This document shows positions 25,006 to 33,619 of a stretch of 64,000 nt of DNA, piece by piece. Source of the stretch: Paenibacillus sp. FSL K6-1096 (GTDB lineage: Bacteria; Bacillota; Bacilli; Paenibacillales; Paenibacillaceae). A program made the translations under genes and the position numbers. Position 1 is the stretch's first letter. Every line of letters begins with the position of its first letter. The notes under the pieces are model-generated. The model saw only the letters and a list, made by a program, of their open reading frames with translations, was not told the origin of the DNA and did no database searches. The stretch covers positions 5,704,001-5,768,000 of the forward strand of contig NZ_CP150274.1 of the NCBI RefSeq assembly GCF_037977055.1, read 5' to 3'.

Positions 25006-27447
25006 TTATTGCTGGGCTGCGGCATCTAATTGAACCGCTACATAGCTTCCCAGCTCAACCATGCCTGCGCTATCCAACTTGCTGGCATCGTATTGCTTGA
25101 TGACCTCGGCGGTTTTCTGCATCAGCTCCGAGCTGCCGGTATCGGCCAGAACGCGCAGGACCACCAGGGTCTCCCCTTGCTTCAACTGCTCGGCGAGCTT
25201 GTTCTTGTAATCATCCAGGGAATCTACCTCCAGCCCCTGGGTCACGTAATAATCGTAGGCATTGCTGGTCGCCTTGAACAGAGGCAGCTCATGGTCCAGC
25301 CAGTAGGCTTTGTCCATTATATACTCCACATCGGTGGCTGTAGCGTCATTGGAGTTGTAGAGCAGATAAGGCAGTCCGGTATTGGTGGCATTGTTGGTCG
25401 GATCGACATTGACCCATTCATCCCCGATCTTCACCTTGTTCCAGGCGTGACTCACGCCGCTCATGGTTCCTGTGACGACCATCGAAGGGACCTGGACCAG
25501 GTCGGAGAGCAGTTGGAAGGTGTGCGCGTAGCTCATGCATACCCCGATCTTTTTGACCAGAATGCCGTAGGTACTAAAAGAATCGTTATATTTCGCATCC
25601 ACCGTCTTAAAATCCTGCTCCTCGGCATTCTCAAGCGCGGCATCATCGTAGGCCGTGTTGTCATTCAGGTAATTGTAGATCGCCATCTGCTTGTCATCGG
25701 CGCTCATGCCGTCCTTGATAATGGCTGCGATGACCTTGTCGGCCTCGGCCAGAATCTCCTTCTGCTTGGAACGGATCACCTCGGCAGAATCATCGAAGGT
25801 CACTTTCAGTGTAAGCGTCTTATAATCATACCCGTAGCCGCGGAATCCGAGAATTAGCGGGTTCTGGTAGACAACCTTCTGGATGACATCGACCAGAGTA
25901 CGGGCATTCTGCGCCTCCGGGAAGGCCTGCAGCGGGATTTCGGTCTCACCATTGATCAGTGTCAAGGCTAGATACTCTTCCAGCGCAGAGTCGGCATGAA
26001 TCAGATCTGCCCGGATCGTGGTGCCCGGTACCGCCTGCTTGTTGCCTTCGTCTACCTTGTTTTTGGTATTCTCTTTTTGCTGGTCAATAAGGTTATTACC
26101 GGGTTCTCCGGCGTTTCCGCTGCCGCTGTCGTCAATAATGGTCGGTACATCAGGAGCAGGCACATAATCAGTATTATTCTCCGGCTCGACATACCCCGGG
26201 TTGGCCCCTTTGCTCTGGGCGGCAGCAAGGCTCTTCAGATCTGCTTCCGTCAGCTGTGATACCTGGACATATCCCTTGAGTGCGGTGCCTTGAATCGAGT
26301 AGGGAAGGTCGATAGGGCCGGATGGTTTAAGCGTGTCAGCGTCTGTGTCGTATATAACCGCTGCCGGTGCTTTGGAGCCGTCAATATACTCAACTGGGAC
26401 AGCCTTCGGCAGCTCGGCGGCATTCTTGAACAGCTTCAGGTTAATATTATCCTCGGAAGCTACAGTACGCGGGAGCCGTTTTGACATCGCTACCGTATCA
26501 ACCGAGGAGCTGAAGCTGGACTCTTTGTCTCCCTGCACGGCAGTAACGTAGTATTCACCTTGTACATTGTTGTTCTGGATACTGGTGATCGTCTCATCGA
26601 CAATCCCCAGCGCACCGCGCCCGTCCTTCATGAAGTCGTTATAGGCATTGCCCTGCACCGTTGCAATCTTCAGCGGACGCTGATCCGCATAACCCTGCTC
26701 GGCGCCGCTGAGCGGCTCATTGGTGTTCTCCATCGTAATATGGGAGGCGCTGTAAATATTGTAGCTCTCCGCGCCCGGTACCTCATTCCAGACCAGGGTC
26801 AATCGTCCGTCCGGACTGATGTCGGCCTGCAGATTGGGCACCGGCAGATCCGATTTTACCGTGAACGGAATAATTATCGGCTGCTTCAGCGGCGTAGGCT
26901 TGGACGCATCCAGATCATAGTTGAGCCGGATGTAGTAGACAGGGGCATTCCCCCAGGAGCTGTCTCCCGTGGCACGCAGAGAATCGGATGGAAGTACACC
27001 GAAGCCGAGCGGCTTGATGGAGTACACGCTTTTGCCGTCTACAAGCTGTGAATCCTCCAGCGTTGCAACCTTGCTCTCGGGCAGCGCCTTGATATCGGTA
27101 TGTACGGACAGCGTTTTGCCGATTGCGTCAGAGCCCAGATCCGTATTGAACCGGAAAACGAATTCCATATCCTGATCCACATTATACATCGGCATGATGC
27201 CGGGATTGCTGTCTTCCTCGTCATCCTCATATTTCTGCTTCAGATCATACACCGTCTGCGAAGCATCCGGCGGCGGGTTCCCCGCAGTGCTCTTCGGCTC
27301 AGCTGACGCACTGGCCTGCGGCGTTGCTGACGGTCCCGGACCGGCTTCCTTGCTGCTCCCCATGCAGCCTGTCAGCACTATGCACAGGATAAGCATAATG
27401 ACTGCCAGTTGTTTCACTTTCCATATCCTCTTCACTTTCACCTTCAT
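25006..27447 (-). CDS. lipoprotein with transglutaminase-like domain
   Basis: 813 residues. The signal peptide ends in lipobox LTGC (about residue 28), so it is anchored outside the membrane. A Pro/Ser/Ala-rich linker and beta-rich domains follow, including a fibronectin III-like stretch (LTLVWNEVPGAESYNIYSA). A second disordered linker (about 410-470) leads to a C-terminal transglutaminase-like cysteine-protease fold with C637 (GVCMSYAH), H667 (SHAWNKV) and D682 (VNVDPT). Such domains cut or crosslink proteins or peptidoglycan peptides at the surface. RBS GAGAGGA precedes the ATG. It is a single gene, divergent from the Uma2 gene. Confidence 0.85.
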   Translation of the reverse strand: MKVKVKRIWKVKQLAVIMLILCIVLTGCMGSSKEAGPGPSATPQASASAEPKSTAGNPPPDASQTVYDLKQKYEDDEEDSNPGIMPMYNVDQDMEFVFRFNTDLGSDAIGKTLSVHTDIKALPESKVATLEDSQLVDGKSVYSIKPLGFGVLPSDSLRATGDSSWGNAPVYYIRLNYDLDASKPTPLKQPIIIPFTVKSDLPVPNLQADISPDGRLTLVWNEVPGAESYNIYSASHITMENTNEPLSGAEQGYADQRPLKIATVQGNAYNDFMKDGRGALGIVDETITSIQNNNVQGEYYVTAVQGDKESSFSSSVDTVAMSKRLPRTVASEDNINLKLFKNAAELPKAVPVEYIDGSKAPAAVIYDTDADTLKPSGPIDLPYSIQGTALKGYVQVSQLTEADLKSLAAAQSKGANPGYVEPENNTDYVPAPDVPTIIDDSGSGNAGEPGNNLIDQQKENTKNKVDEGNKQAVPGTTIRADLIHADSALEEYLALTLINGETEIPLQAFPEAQNARTLVDVIQKVVYQNPLILGFRGYGYDYKTLTLKVTFDDSAEVIRSKQKEILAEADKVIAAIIKDGMSADDKQMAIYNYLNDNTAYDDAALENAEEQDFKTVDAKYNDSFSTYGILVKKIGVCMSYAHTFQLLSDLVQVPSMVVTGTMSGVSHAWNKVKIGDEWVNVDPTNNATNTGLPYLLYNSNDATATDVEYIMDKAYWLDHELPLFKATSNAYDYYVTQGLEVDSLDDYKNKLAEQLKQGETLVVLRVLADTGSSELMQKTAEVIKQYDASKLDSAGMVELGSYVAVQLDAAAQQ

Positions 27448-27648
27448 GCTTGTCCTCTCCCGTCTGTTTCTGTTTGTCTATTTGAGTTTTATAACCCATC
27501 CAGACACGATTAAAACAAATTTGGGATATTTTATATTTATTAGTTTGAGGCGAGGGGTGGGGCGGCAAGGGTGCGCTGAGTTTTTGGGGGGAATCATGTT
27601 ATAATTCAAGTACACTCAATCCGCTTGTAGCGAAGGAGGCTGGGCCCA

Positions 27649-28251
27649 GTGTCGAACCCGGATGAGAAGAAGCGTCATACGTATCAGGATTGGCTGTCGT
27701 GGGAGGGACCATGGGAATTAATTAACGGCCAGGCTCATAATATGTCACCCGCTCCAACTGCCCTTCACCAGTTTGTTGTAGGGGAGTTATACTTCGCACT
27801 GCGCACACACTTGCAGAATAAGAGCTGTCATGTGTTTGTCGCCCCGTTCGATGTTTTCTTCAGCGAGAGCAATTCAATGAACACGCCCGATCATGTCGTC
27901 CAGCCTGATCTGTCTGTGGTCTGCTCAAGGGATCAGATTACGAAGAACGGCTGCCACGGTGCGCCGACAATGATTATCGAAGTATTATCGCCGTCAACGG
28001 CGCTCAAGGACTTCAATGAGAAGTTCAATCTGTATCAGAAATATAGCGTTCAGGAATACTGGATTGTCGATCCCGGCAACCGGACGGCTCATGTATATGC
28101 CTTGCAGGAGGGCATCTATCAGGTTCGTAACTTATATTCTGAGCAAGATTATGCGTCTTCGCAAGTGTTCCAGGATCTCAAAATCCCGCTGGGCAGGCTG
28201 TTTGACATGGAGACCCGGCCTGAAGGCACAAACAACCCAGCCGCAGATTAA
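27649..28251 (+). CDS. Uma2-family (DUF820) putative restriction-like endonuclease
   Basis: A 200-residue PD-(D/E)XK-fold protein of the Uma2 family, common in cyanobacteria and spore-formers. It opens with the typical YQDWLSWEGPWELINGQAHNMSPAP. Active-site candidates are D87 in VQPDLSVV and E111 in MIIEVLSPST, followed by KFNLYQKYSVQEYWIVDP. Start is GTG 27649. No partner gene is apparent. The biological role of these proteins is unsettled. Confidence 0.9.
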   Translation: MSNPDEKKRHTYQDWLSWEGPWELINGQAHNMSPAPTALHQFVVGELYFALRTHLQNKSCHVFVAPFDVFFSESNSMNTPDHVVQPDLSVVCSRDQITKNGCHGAPTMIIEVLSPSTALKDFNEKFNLYQKYSVQEYWIVDPGNRTAHVYALQEGIYQVRNLYSEQDYASSQVFQDLKIPLGRLFDMETRPEGTNNPAAD

Positions 28252-28300
28252 TTGCGCGTAACAACTCAGAATGCGGCTGGTAAGAACCGATACATATACT

Positions 28301-29698
28301 TTACAGAAACTTCCGCTGCACCTTTTTGCCGTCATAGGTAAAAAGGGCTTTTTTGTCTTCCACCACCGTCTGCAGATGAACGCTCCGTCCCCATAGCGCG
28401 TAAATATGCGGGAGTGTGCGCTCCAGATATTTCAGGTCCAGCTCAATGCTCTCGTAGCGGTGGGTGATCAGCAGCTCCCCGTTCCGCTCATAATCGGCAT
28501 CCTCAATGACAAGATAGGGCGAGCCGCCGTTGACCCGGGCCAGCACAAGCTGGTCGCGCACATTTTCCCAGGCTTTATCGGTGATTTTCCATTCCGGGCC
28601 CTTCTTCTCGAATACGTAGAGGTCTAGGTCGTTCACCAGTTCCTTCGACAGATAGCTGCGGATGAAGGAGATGTCGGAATCGAGCTCCCGCACCTCGAAC
28701 ATTTTGTCCCGGTCCCAGCGCTTTTCGATGTCCTCGAAGATCTTGAGTCCTAAATAATAGGGATTCAGGCTCTGGCGTGAGGGCTGCACCACAGCCGAAT
28801 TCAACTTGGCGTATTCCACCGTCTCTTCAGCCGTCAGGTCCAGCTCGCGCATAATCCGCTGATGCCAGTAGGAGGCCCAGCCTTCATTCATGATCTTCGT
28901 CTCCATCTGCGGCCAGAAGTAGAGCATCTCGTCACGCAGCATCGTCATGATGTCGCGCTGCCAGTCCTCCAGAACCGTGGAGTATTGCTGGATGAACCAG
29001 ACGATATCTTTTTCCGGCTCGGGGGGAAAAGGCTTCTTGTTATTCGCGTCAGGTGCCGGCCCAGCAGACTCATCCGGGTCCAGCTCCCACAGCTCACTGT
29101 AAGGACTGGCGGGACCGGAATTGCCCGGCGTAGCGCCCTTGCGCTCCTTCATTTTGGCTTCGAGCAGATGGGTCTTGCCCAGCTTGCGCGGCTGGATCAG
29201 GCTGGGATCGATATGCTCTTGAATGGACAGCACCGAATCAATGAAGCTCTCCACCGTATCGGTACCATAAGTCACTGAGTAATCATTAATCCGGTCAGCG
29301 GTGGCGGACATGCTCTCGACCATATCCCGGTTGGACATGGAGAAGCGCATATTGTTCTTGAAGAAATCGCAGTGCGCCAGCACATGCGCGACAATCAGCT
29401 TGTTCTGCACCAGGGAGTTGCCGTCCAGCAGGAAGGCGTAACAGGGGTTGGAGTTGATCACCAGCTCATAAATTTTGCTCAGGCCGAAGTCGTATTGGGA
29501 TTTCATTTTATGAAAAGTCTTGCCGAAGCTCCAGTGCCCGAACCGGGTAGGCATCCCGTACGCACCGAAGGTATAAATAATATCTGCCGGACATATCTCA
29601 TAACGCATCGGATAAAAATCGAGCCCGAACCCGGACGCAATCTCCGTAATCTCGGCAATCGCCCGCTCCAGCGCCTTGACCTCATCTTCACCGGGCAT
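28301..29698 (-). CDS. spoVR: SpoVR-family protein
   Basis: A 465-residue SpoVR protein, required for normal spore cortex in Bacillus. Family motifs are YPMRYEICPADIIYTFGAYGMPTRF (split), HWSFGKTFHKMK, ELVINSNPCYAFLLD, HVLAHCDFFKNN, MNEGWASYWHQRIMREL and NPYYLGLKIFEDIE. RBS AAGGAGAG is upstream of ATG 29698. An acidic, Pro-rich insertion lies near residues 190-225. Its usual functional partner prkA is at 19 kb, and the third member yhbH is absent from the window. Confidence 0.95.
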   Translation of the reverse strand: MPGEDEVKALERAIAEITEIASGFGLDFYPMRYEICPADIIYTFGAYGMPTRFGHWSFGKTFHKMKSQYDFGLSKIYELVINSNPCYAFLLDGNSLVQNKLIVAHVLAHCDFFKNNMRFSMSNRDMVESMSATADRINDYSVTYGTDTVESFIDSVLSIQEHIDPSLIQPRKLGKTHLLEAKMKERKGATPGNSGPASPYSELWELDPDESAGPAPDANNKKPFPPEPEKDIVWFIQQYSTVLEDWQRDIMTMLRDEMLYFWPQMETKIMNEGWASYWHQRIMRELDLTAEETVEYAKLNSAVVQPSRQSLNPYYLGLKIFEDIEKRWDRDKMFEVRELDSDISFIRSYLSKELVNDLDLYVFEKKGPEWKITDKAWENVRDQLVLARVNGGSPYLVIEDADYERNGELLITHRYESIELDLKYLERTLPHIYALWGRSVHLQTVVEDKKALFTYDGKKVQRKFL

Positions 29699-29884
29699 GA
29701 TCCATCTCTCCTTCCAGCATATGCAGCGTTCTTCCTATGTATATGGGGGGAGGGGAGGGAGTATGATGGGGGATACGCAGGCGTTAGAGGACAGATGAGT
29801 TTTTGTACAAAGATAGCCTAGCCCATAGCGATTACGCTAAGAGGTTAAGCTATTTATTTGTTCTTCTTAGGATGCGATGCCTTG

Positions 29885-30119
29885 AATGTATGCGGAAAAC
29901 AGCAAACATTTGCTGTTGCGTGGGCATGTGGCTCGAATGTATGCGGAAAACAGCATACATTTGCTGGAACGCAGGCATGTGGCCCGAATGTATGCGGAAA
30001 ACAGCATACATTTGCTGGAACGCAGGCATGTGGCCCGAATGTATGCGGAAAACAGCATACATTGTGCTGTAACGCAGGCATGTGGCTCGAATGTATGCGG
30101 AAAACAGTATACATTCTGC
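29885..30119. repeat. 51-bp intergenic repeat, locus D (five units)
   Basis: AATG starts are at 29885, 29936, 29987, 30038 and 30090 (51, 51, 51 and 52 bp). The core is TGTATGC-GGAAAACA-GCATACA, a perfect 7-bp dyad in units 2-4 and one mismatch in units 1 and 5, followed by a TTTGCTGGAACGCAGGCATGTGG-type linker (23 bp). The spoVR leader region between 29699 and 29884 holds no other recognisable feature. Confidence 0.9.
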
Positions 30120-30135
30120 TGAAACGCAGGTAATC

Positions 30136-30561
30136 TCATTCCTCCGGGAGGGTGATTTTGTCCAGTAATTGGGCAAACTCTTCTTCGCTATTACTGTAAG
30201 TGGAGATTCCATCCATGCGGTCCTTCTGAGCTTGCAGAAGTTGGGAGAGAATATCTTCATCTTTGAATATGACCGAGGTCATTTGCTGCTTTTGTTCGTC
30301 TGTAAGTGTTCTGACCATTCGAGCTAATCTAGGTTTTCTAAAAGCACGAATCTCCACCTTCAACTCCTCATTTCCAGTATGCGACACAATCACCCCATCC
30401 TTGGCTTGCAGCAATTCCTTGGTAGCTTCTTTCGGGTCCTGGATAGCACGTATTAGGGCGACATCATCAACATATTTAATGTTTCCTTCGGTATGCGATG
30501 CAAGGATTTGCAGCTTAACATATTGATCAGGATAAATCTTACGAACCTCTTTCCATTGCAC
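30136..30561 (-). CDS. uncharacterised 141-residue protein
   Basis: Not firmly recognised. The first ~70 residues (WKEVRKIYPDQYVKLQI...VDDVALIRAIQDPKEA...VSHTGNEELKVEIR) resemble a short family found in cyanobacteria and Firmicutes beside retropepsin-like aspartic protease genes. The last ~65 residues are polar and helical (DEQKQQMTSVIFKDEDILSQLL split). No partner gene is adjacent here. I chose GTG 30561 because GGAGGTG lies six bases before it; the longer ATG frame (30594) has no RBS. No TM segment or catalytic motif is visible. Confidence 0.6.
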   Translation of the reverse strand: MQWKEVRKIYPDQYVKLQILASHTEGNIKYVDDVALIRAIQDPKEATKELLQAKDGVIVSHTGNEELKVEIRAFRKPRLARMVRTLTDEQKQQMTSVIFKDEDILSQLLQAQKDRMDGISTYSNSEEEFAQLLDKITLPEE

Positions 30562-30615
30562 GGCTGGCACCTCCAGTTGGGCTTGTCCTTTCATTGTATC
30601 AGAATATTGCCATTA

Positions 30616-30666
30616 AAAAGCTCTCCAGAACGATCCTGTATCGTTCATGGAGAGCCTTTTTGCGTG
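30616..30666 (+). terminator. terminator-like hairpin (cassette copy 1)
   Basis: GCTCTCC-x-AACGAT / ATCGTT-CAT-GGAGAGC followed by C and T5. This 51-bp block differs at only five positions from 32385-32435. There is no + strand gene closely upstream that it could serve. Confidence 0.7.
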
Positions 30667-30679
30667 AGGTACATTGACA

Positions 30680-30731
30680 ATCGACTACAAGTCAATTATT
30701 ATTGACTCGTAGTCATTGACTAAAAGTCAAT
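30680..30731 (+). promoter_or_regulatory. three 17-bp operators upstream of the SDR gene
   Basis: Sites of the form ATTGACT-N3-AGTCAAT lie at 30680-30696 (one mismatch), 30701-30717 (one mismatch) and 30715-30731 (perfect). The same perfect site lies before the TetR gene (31633), so the TetR protein encoded at 31679 very probably binds here. Confidence 0.8.
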
Positions 30732-30773
30732 TATATGCGGGAGATTTATTTATATTATAAGGAGGCTTTTTTC

Positions 30774-31595
30774 ATGAGCAAAAAGGTTATTCTAATCACT
30801 GGAGCTTCATCGGGAATCGGCAAGGAAACGGCGAGGAGGCTTTTATCAGAAGGTTACATTGTCTATGCTGCGGCAAGACGGGTGGAACACATGCAGGAGC
30901 TCAAGGAGTTAGGAGCAATAACGGTGAAAATGGACATTTCACAAGAGAATGATATTAAAGCATGTGTGGATACCATTATTAAGGAACAAGGCAGAATTGA
31001 TGTGCTCTTTAATAACGCCGGATATGCTCTTTATGGAAGTGTTGAGGAGGTCAGTCTGAGCGATGCGCGGTATCAGTTTGAGGTGAATCTCTTTGGCCTT
31101 TCTTATATAACACAGCTTATTCTGCCGCATATGAGGAAGCAAGGAAGCGGGAAAATTATCAGTACCTCTTCTGTCGCAGGTAAAATCCACGCTCCGCTCG
31201 GCGCATGGTATCATGCAAGCAAACACGCGCTGGAAGGGTGGTCGGATTGCCTGCGGCTCGAAGTGAAGAAATTCGGCATTGAAGTCGTTCTTATTGAACC
31301 GGGTTCGATCGAAACGGAATTCGCCCAGGTGTCGGGAGCGCCGATGCTGAAGAACTCCGGAAACGGACCCTACCGGGAACTGGCAAAGGCGGTTGCGAAG
31401 GTGCATCACAATTCATATAAACCGGGGGCGGCGTTGTCCCCTTCCGTTGTTGCAGAGAAGGTGCTGCAGGCGATCAAAGCTCAAAAACCCAAAACAAGGA
31501 TTGCCCTTGGGAAAATGGCTAAGCCCGCGATCATAATGAGCAGAGTGCTCAGTGACAGAGCGATGGACAGTATGGTCATGAGTATGATGAAGTAG
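30774..31595 (+). CDS. short-chain dehydrogenase/reductase (SDR)
   Basis: A 273-residue classical SDR with a TGASSGIG dinucleotide-binding motif, NNAGYA, and catalytic Y146-x3-K150 (AWYHASKHA). Basic residues after beta-2 (AARRVEH) suggest NADP(H) preference. AAGGAGG is seven bases before ATG 30774. An upstream in-frame ATG (30735) would start inside the operator region and lacks an RBS. It lies under three TetR-type operators with its regulator downstream. The substrate is unknown. Confidence 0.92.
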   Translation: MSKKVILITGASSGIGKETARRLLSEGYIVYAAARRVEHMQELKELGAITVKMDISQENDIKACVDTIIKEQGRIDVLFNNAGYALYGSVEEVSLSDARYQFEVNLFGLSYITQLILPHMRKQGSGKIISTSSVAGKIHAPLGAWYHASKHALEGWSDCLRLEVKKFGIEVVLIEPGSIETEFAQVSGAPMLKNSGNGPYRELAKAVAKVHHNSYKPGAALSPSVVAEKVLQAIKAQKPKTRIALGKMAKPAIIMSRVLSDRAMDSMVMSMMK

Positions 31596-31632
31596 ACATT
31601 AGACCTTTACAATATACATGTAAAGCCATACC

Positions 31633-31649
31633 ATTGACTTGGAGTCAAT
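31633..31649 (+). promoter_or_regulatory. TetR operator before its own gene
   Basis: Perfect ATTGACT-TGG-AGTCAAT, 30 bases before the TetR start codon and matching the SDR-side sites. It implies autoregulation. Confidence 0.8.
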
Positions 31650-31678
31650 CCGGGTATTTGAAGATCAGGGGTGATGGT

Positions 31679-32353
31679 ATGAAAAGAGCAATGACAGACA
31701 GTGCCAAGGCTGAGAAGGCCAAATTAATACTGGATGCAGCTTATGAAATCTACAAGACGAATCCGTTCGAAAAAATCAAAATGACCGATATAGCCAAGGC
31801 AGCAAAGGTGTCAAATGGAACCCTTTTCTATTACTACAGCACCAAAGAAACTCTGTTTATGGAAATCGTGTTCAGGGAATACGAGCAGCGGTTTAAGCAG
31901 TTTGAAGACCTGTTACGGCCCATTGAAACGATGACCTTTAGTGAGTTTAAAGTGCTGTTCTTGAAAGAGATGGAGAGTATTCTGGATCAGGATTCCGTCT
32001 TTATCCGGCTGATTGCCATTAAGAGTACCATCCTGGAGAAAAATGTGGATTATGATACGGCTACCAAGGTCAGTCTGGGCCTGTTCAATTTATTGAATGC
32101 CATCGTTCGTTTATTGAGCGAAAGATTGGATTTTATCACGGCGGAATCTTATTATGAATTGCTGCAGGCGCAAAATGCAATAATTATCGGATATGCGAAT
32201 GCAGCCAGCTTTCCCGCGGCCATGCTCCAGGTTCTCGTCGAACATAAACTGGATGGCTTCAAGCTGGATTTCAAAAGGGATGCCCTCAAGGCCATGGAAT
32301 ATTATTTAGATGGCGTATATGAACGTGAGCGTCAGAAGCGCACCGCTGAATAG
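31679..32353 (+). CDS. TetR/AcrR-family repressor of the SDR gene
   Basis: A 224-residue regulator. The N-terminal HTH (about residues 15-60) shows KAKLILDAAYEIYKTNPFEKI, MTDIAKAAKVSNGTLFYYYSTKETLF, and a ligand domain of ~160 residues follows. ATG 31679 has AGGGGTGAT upstream and gives the normal N-terminus; an earlier frame start at 31634 lies within the operator. The shared 17-bp palindromes in front of it and of the SDR gene make the regulatory circuit clear. The inducer is unknown. Confidence 0.92.
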   Translation: MKRAMTDSAKAEKAKLILDAAYEIYKTNPFEKIKMTDIAKAAKVSNGTLFYYYSTKETLFMEIVFREYEQRFKQFEDLLRPIETMTFSEFKVLFLKEMESILDQDSVFIRLIAIKSTILEKNVDYDTATKVSLGLFNLLNAIVRLLSERLDFITAESYYELLQAQNAIIIGYANAASFPAAMLQVLVEHKLDGFKLDFKRDALKAMEYYLDGVYERERQKRTAE

Positions 32354-32384
32354 CTGAACCAACCATTGCAGCTCTCGGGTAACC

Positions 32385-32435
32385 AAAAGCTCTCCAAAAC
32401 GATCCCGCATCGTTCATGGAGAGCTTTTTTACGTG
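32385..32435 (+). terminator. terminator of the TetR gene (cassette copy 2)
   Basis: GCTCTCC-x-AACGAT / ATCGTT-CAT-GGAGAGC followed by T6, 35 bases after the stop. Near-identical to the block at 30616-30666. Confidence 0.88.
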
Positions 32436-32475
32436 CGCATGTTGGCGAGTCGAAGCCCAGCCTCCTAATTCTCCC

Positions 32476-33393
32476 TTATTCCGCTTCCGTATAGAACAGT
32501 TTAAGCAGAATATTCTGCGGATAGTTTCCGAAGTGCTCCCCGAAGATGGTGAGTCCGCCTTTGTTGTTGGAATTTCCGTCAATCCCAATCCTCAGCTTGA
32601 TGAAGGGGGAGTCTTCGATTTTTAGCTGGGGAAGGGTGACCGATGATATTTTCTGACCGTCTATTCCGGTATTGTTCTTGGTGACTCTTAAATGCTTCAA
32701 CAGGCCGTACTGGCTGAGTTCGTTATTCCACCAGGTTGGTGTTAATTTCCCGCGCACATCGGAGAAGTTTCCTGGAGCCGTCCAGGTGCCTAAAAATACA
32801 TCGTTGATATAAAAAGCAATATCACTTGGCCAATTATTGTTGGATTCAGGAAACTCAGAAGATAGCTCCAAGGATAACTCTAATAATTCGGCAGTGAAAT
32901 TGTGGTTGAACTCATTCGGAATGATATATTCAACGAAGCCCTCCGCAAACCAAAGTAAGGAAGCCTCGATCCGGTCATTGGAGACGAAGGTCCGTTGATC
33001 ATCCAGCTTGCCGATAATTTTCGCCTGGCTGGCTAATCCGCAGGTAGGGGTGACGGAGAAGTTAGAATAGTATCCCAGCTTGATTTCATTCGTAATGACT
33101 TTAAAAGGAAGATGGAGCTTCTGCGGTAAGTTGAGGGCAATATGATCCACCGCAACAATGAAATTCTTTTTTCGGCTGTCGGCAGCCTCCAGGTTGTCCT
33201 GGAGCTTGATGATCCTGGCGTCCTCCAGTAACCGGATATGGCGTGAGACGATCGCTTTGCTTAAGTTAAGTTTTGCGGCCAGCTCACTGACAGTAAGCGG
33301 TGTATGCAGTAAGAGTCTAAGAATCGAAGCTCTGGTGTCCGATGCCAGTGCTTTCAGAACAGAAATACCATGATCGTCGAGTTCTAAGAACAT
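32476..33393 (-). CDS. ArsR-type HTH regulator with large C-terminal sensor domain
   Basis: 305 residues. The N-terminal ~80 residues are a winged helix of ArsR type (LASDTRASILRLLLHTPLTVSELAAKLNLSKAIVSRHIRLLEDARII, read in pieces). No metal-binding cysteine cluster is present. The remaining ~220 residues are beta-rich with many aromatic residues (WFAEGFVEYIIPNEF, WPSDIAFYINDVFLGTWTAPGNF), suggesting a carbohydrate-binding-like sensor. It is transcribed divergently from the GH2 gene. GTTAAC-containing sites lie before both genes, which fits local control of sugar genes. The sensor assignment is inference. Confidence 0.82.
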   Translation of the reverse strand: MFLELDDHGISVLKALASDTRASILRLLLHTPLTVSELAAKLNLSKAIVSRHIRLLEDARIIKLQDNLEAADSRKKNFIVAVDHIALNLPQKLHLPFKVITNEIKLGYYSNFSVTPTCGLASQAKIIGKLDDQRTFVSNDRIEASLLWFAEGFVEYIIPNEFNHNFTAELLELSLELSSEFPESNNNWPSDIAFYINDVFLGTWTAPGNFSDVRGKLTPTWWNNELSQYGLLKHLRVTKNNTGIDGQKISSVTLPQLKIEDSPFIKLRIGIDGNSNNKGGLTIFGEHFGNYPQNILLKLFYTEAE

Positions 33394-33407
33394 ATGGACC
33401 TCCGGTT

Positions 33408-33418
33408 GTTAACTTTTT
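33408..33418 (-). promoter_or_regulatory. half-palindrome before the ArsR-like gene
   Basis: GTTAACTTTTT on the + strand, 15 bases before the - strand ATG. It shares AAAAAGTTAAC with the full palindrome at 33569. Confidence 0.45.
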
Positions 33419-33551
33419 GGTTTACAATAAACAATCTGGTTATGCGCTAATTTTACTTAGTATACCACAAAGTTGAAAATCACAGATAACGCTGATATAT
33501 CCTTGAAATAACGCTTTCATCATGATAGTATTTGCTTGCCCGCGAGGAAGA

Positions 33552-33584
33552 TTGACTATTAAAACCATAAAAAGTTAACTTTTA
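33552..33584 (+). promoter_or_regulatory. GH2 promoter with palindromic operator
   Basis: TTGACT (33552-33557), 17 bp, TTAACT (33575-33580). The -10 lies within the perfect palindrome AAAAGTTAACTTTT (33570-33583). A repressor bound there would occlude RNA polymerase. Confidence 0.6.
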
Positions 33585-33619
33585 TTATTGTGGACTACTA
33601 AGATGGGAGCTGAAGCTAA

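Noticed and set aside
29850..30260. Overlapping open frames through repeat locus D
   Set aside because: The same period artefact, with several frames open on both strands and none having start signals.
33490..33530. cre site TGAAA-N6-TTTCA near 33511 upstream of GH2
   Set aside because: It is 16 bp rather than the 14-bp CcpA core and lies outside the likely promoter, so support is too weak.
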